From positions 1 to 8,262 of the forward strand of contig NZ_CAMYFI010000081.1 of NCBI RefSeq assembly GCF_947255005.1: a stretch of DNA of 8,262 nucleotides, given 5' to 3'. Source of the stretch: an uncultured Tessaracoccus sp. GTDB taxonomy: Bacteria; Actinomycetota; Actinomycetes; Propionibacteriales; Propionibacteriaceae. A model generated the notes under the pieces. The model saw nothing but the letters and a program-made list of their open reading frames with translations. It searched no databases and had not been told where the DNA came from. A program made the translations under genes and the position numbers. Below, one piece after another: positions 8,250 through 8,262 of the stretch. How positions within the stretch are numbered: position 1 is the first letter of the stretch; each line of letters opens with the position of its first letter.

Positions 8250-8262
8250 GGTGTGGTTGGTG

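Overview
The window is high-GC DNA from an actinobacterium. The best evidence is a gene for the mycothiol-pathway deacetylase MshB, since mycothiol is made only by Actinobacteria. An actinobacterial-type IlvE, G/C-ending codons in most genes and apparently leaderless starts fit this. A Propionibacteriaceae-like host is possible, but the sequence alone cannot settle it.

Layout. Bases 1-869 hold the 3' part of ilvE (branched-chain aminotransferase), cut by the window edge. Bases 912-3750 hold three same-strand genes of unknown function. The first two encode short proteins with an N-terminal and a C-terminal membrane segment around a small exported domain with two cysteines. Their exported domains are recognisably related, so they look like tandem paralogues. 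The third encodes a bitopic protein with a proline/glycine-rich cytoplasmic tail, one membrane helix, a Gly/Ser linker and a large exported domain with two cysteine pairs. A long imperfect inverted repeat (1526-1608) separates the first two genes. Bases 3800-5225 hold two minus-strand genes: mshB, and downstream of it a small lipoprotein of unknown function. Each has a -10-like hexamer 6-7 bases before its start codon, which suggests leaderless transcripts. Bases 5400-7748 hold a GlgX/isoamylase-type glycogen debranching enzyme, divergent from mshB across a 174-base region containing inverted repeats. Bases 7782-8249 hold a small acidic minus-strand protein that resembles the YezG/DUF600 immunity family and has clearly different codon use.

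How they fit together. ilvE, mshB and glgX are separate housekeeping functions: branched-chain amino acids, thiol redox buffering and glycogen turnover. The three exported membrane proteins could act together at the cell envelope, but nothing here shows what they do. No rRNA, tRNA, CRISPR array, transposase or phage gene was seen. The least explained parts are the paralogous membrane-protein block, the hairpin inside it and the compositionally distinct gene at the right edge. None of these amounts to a demonstrated new system.
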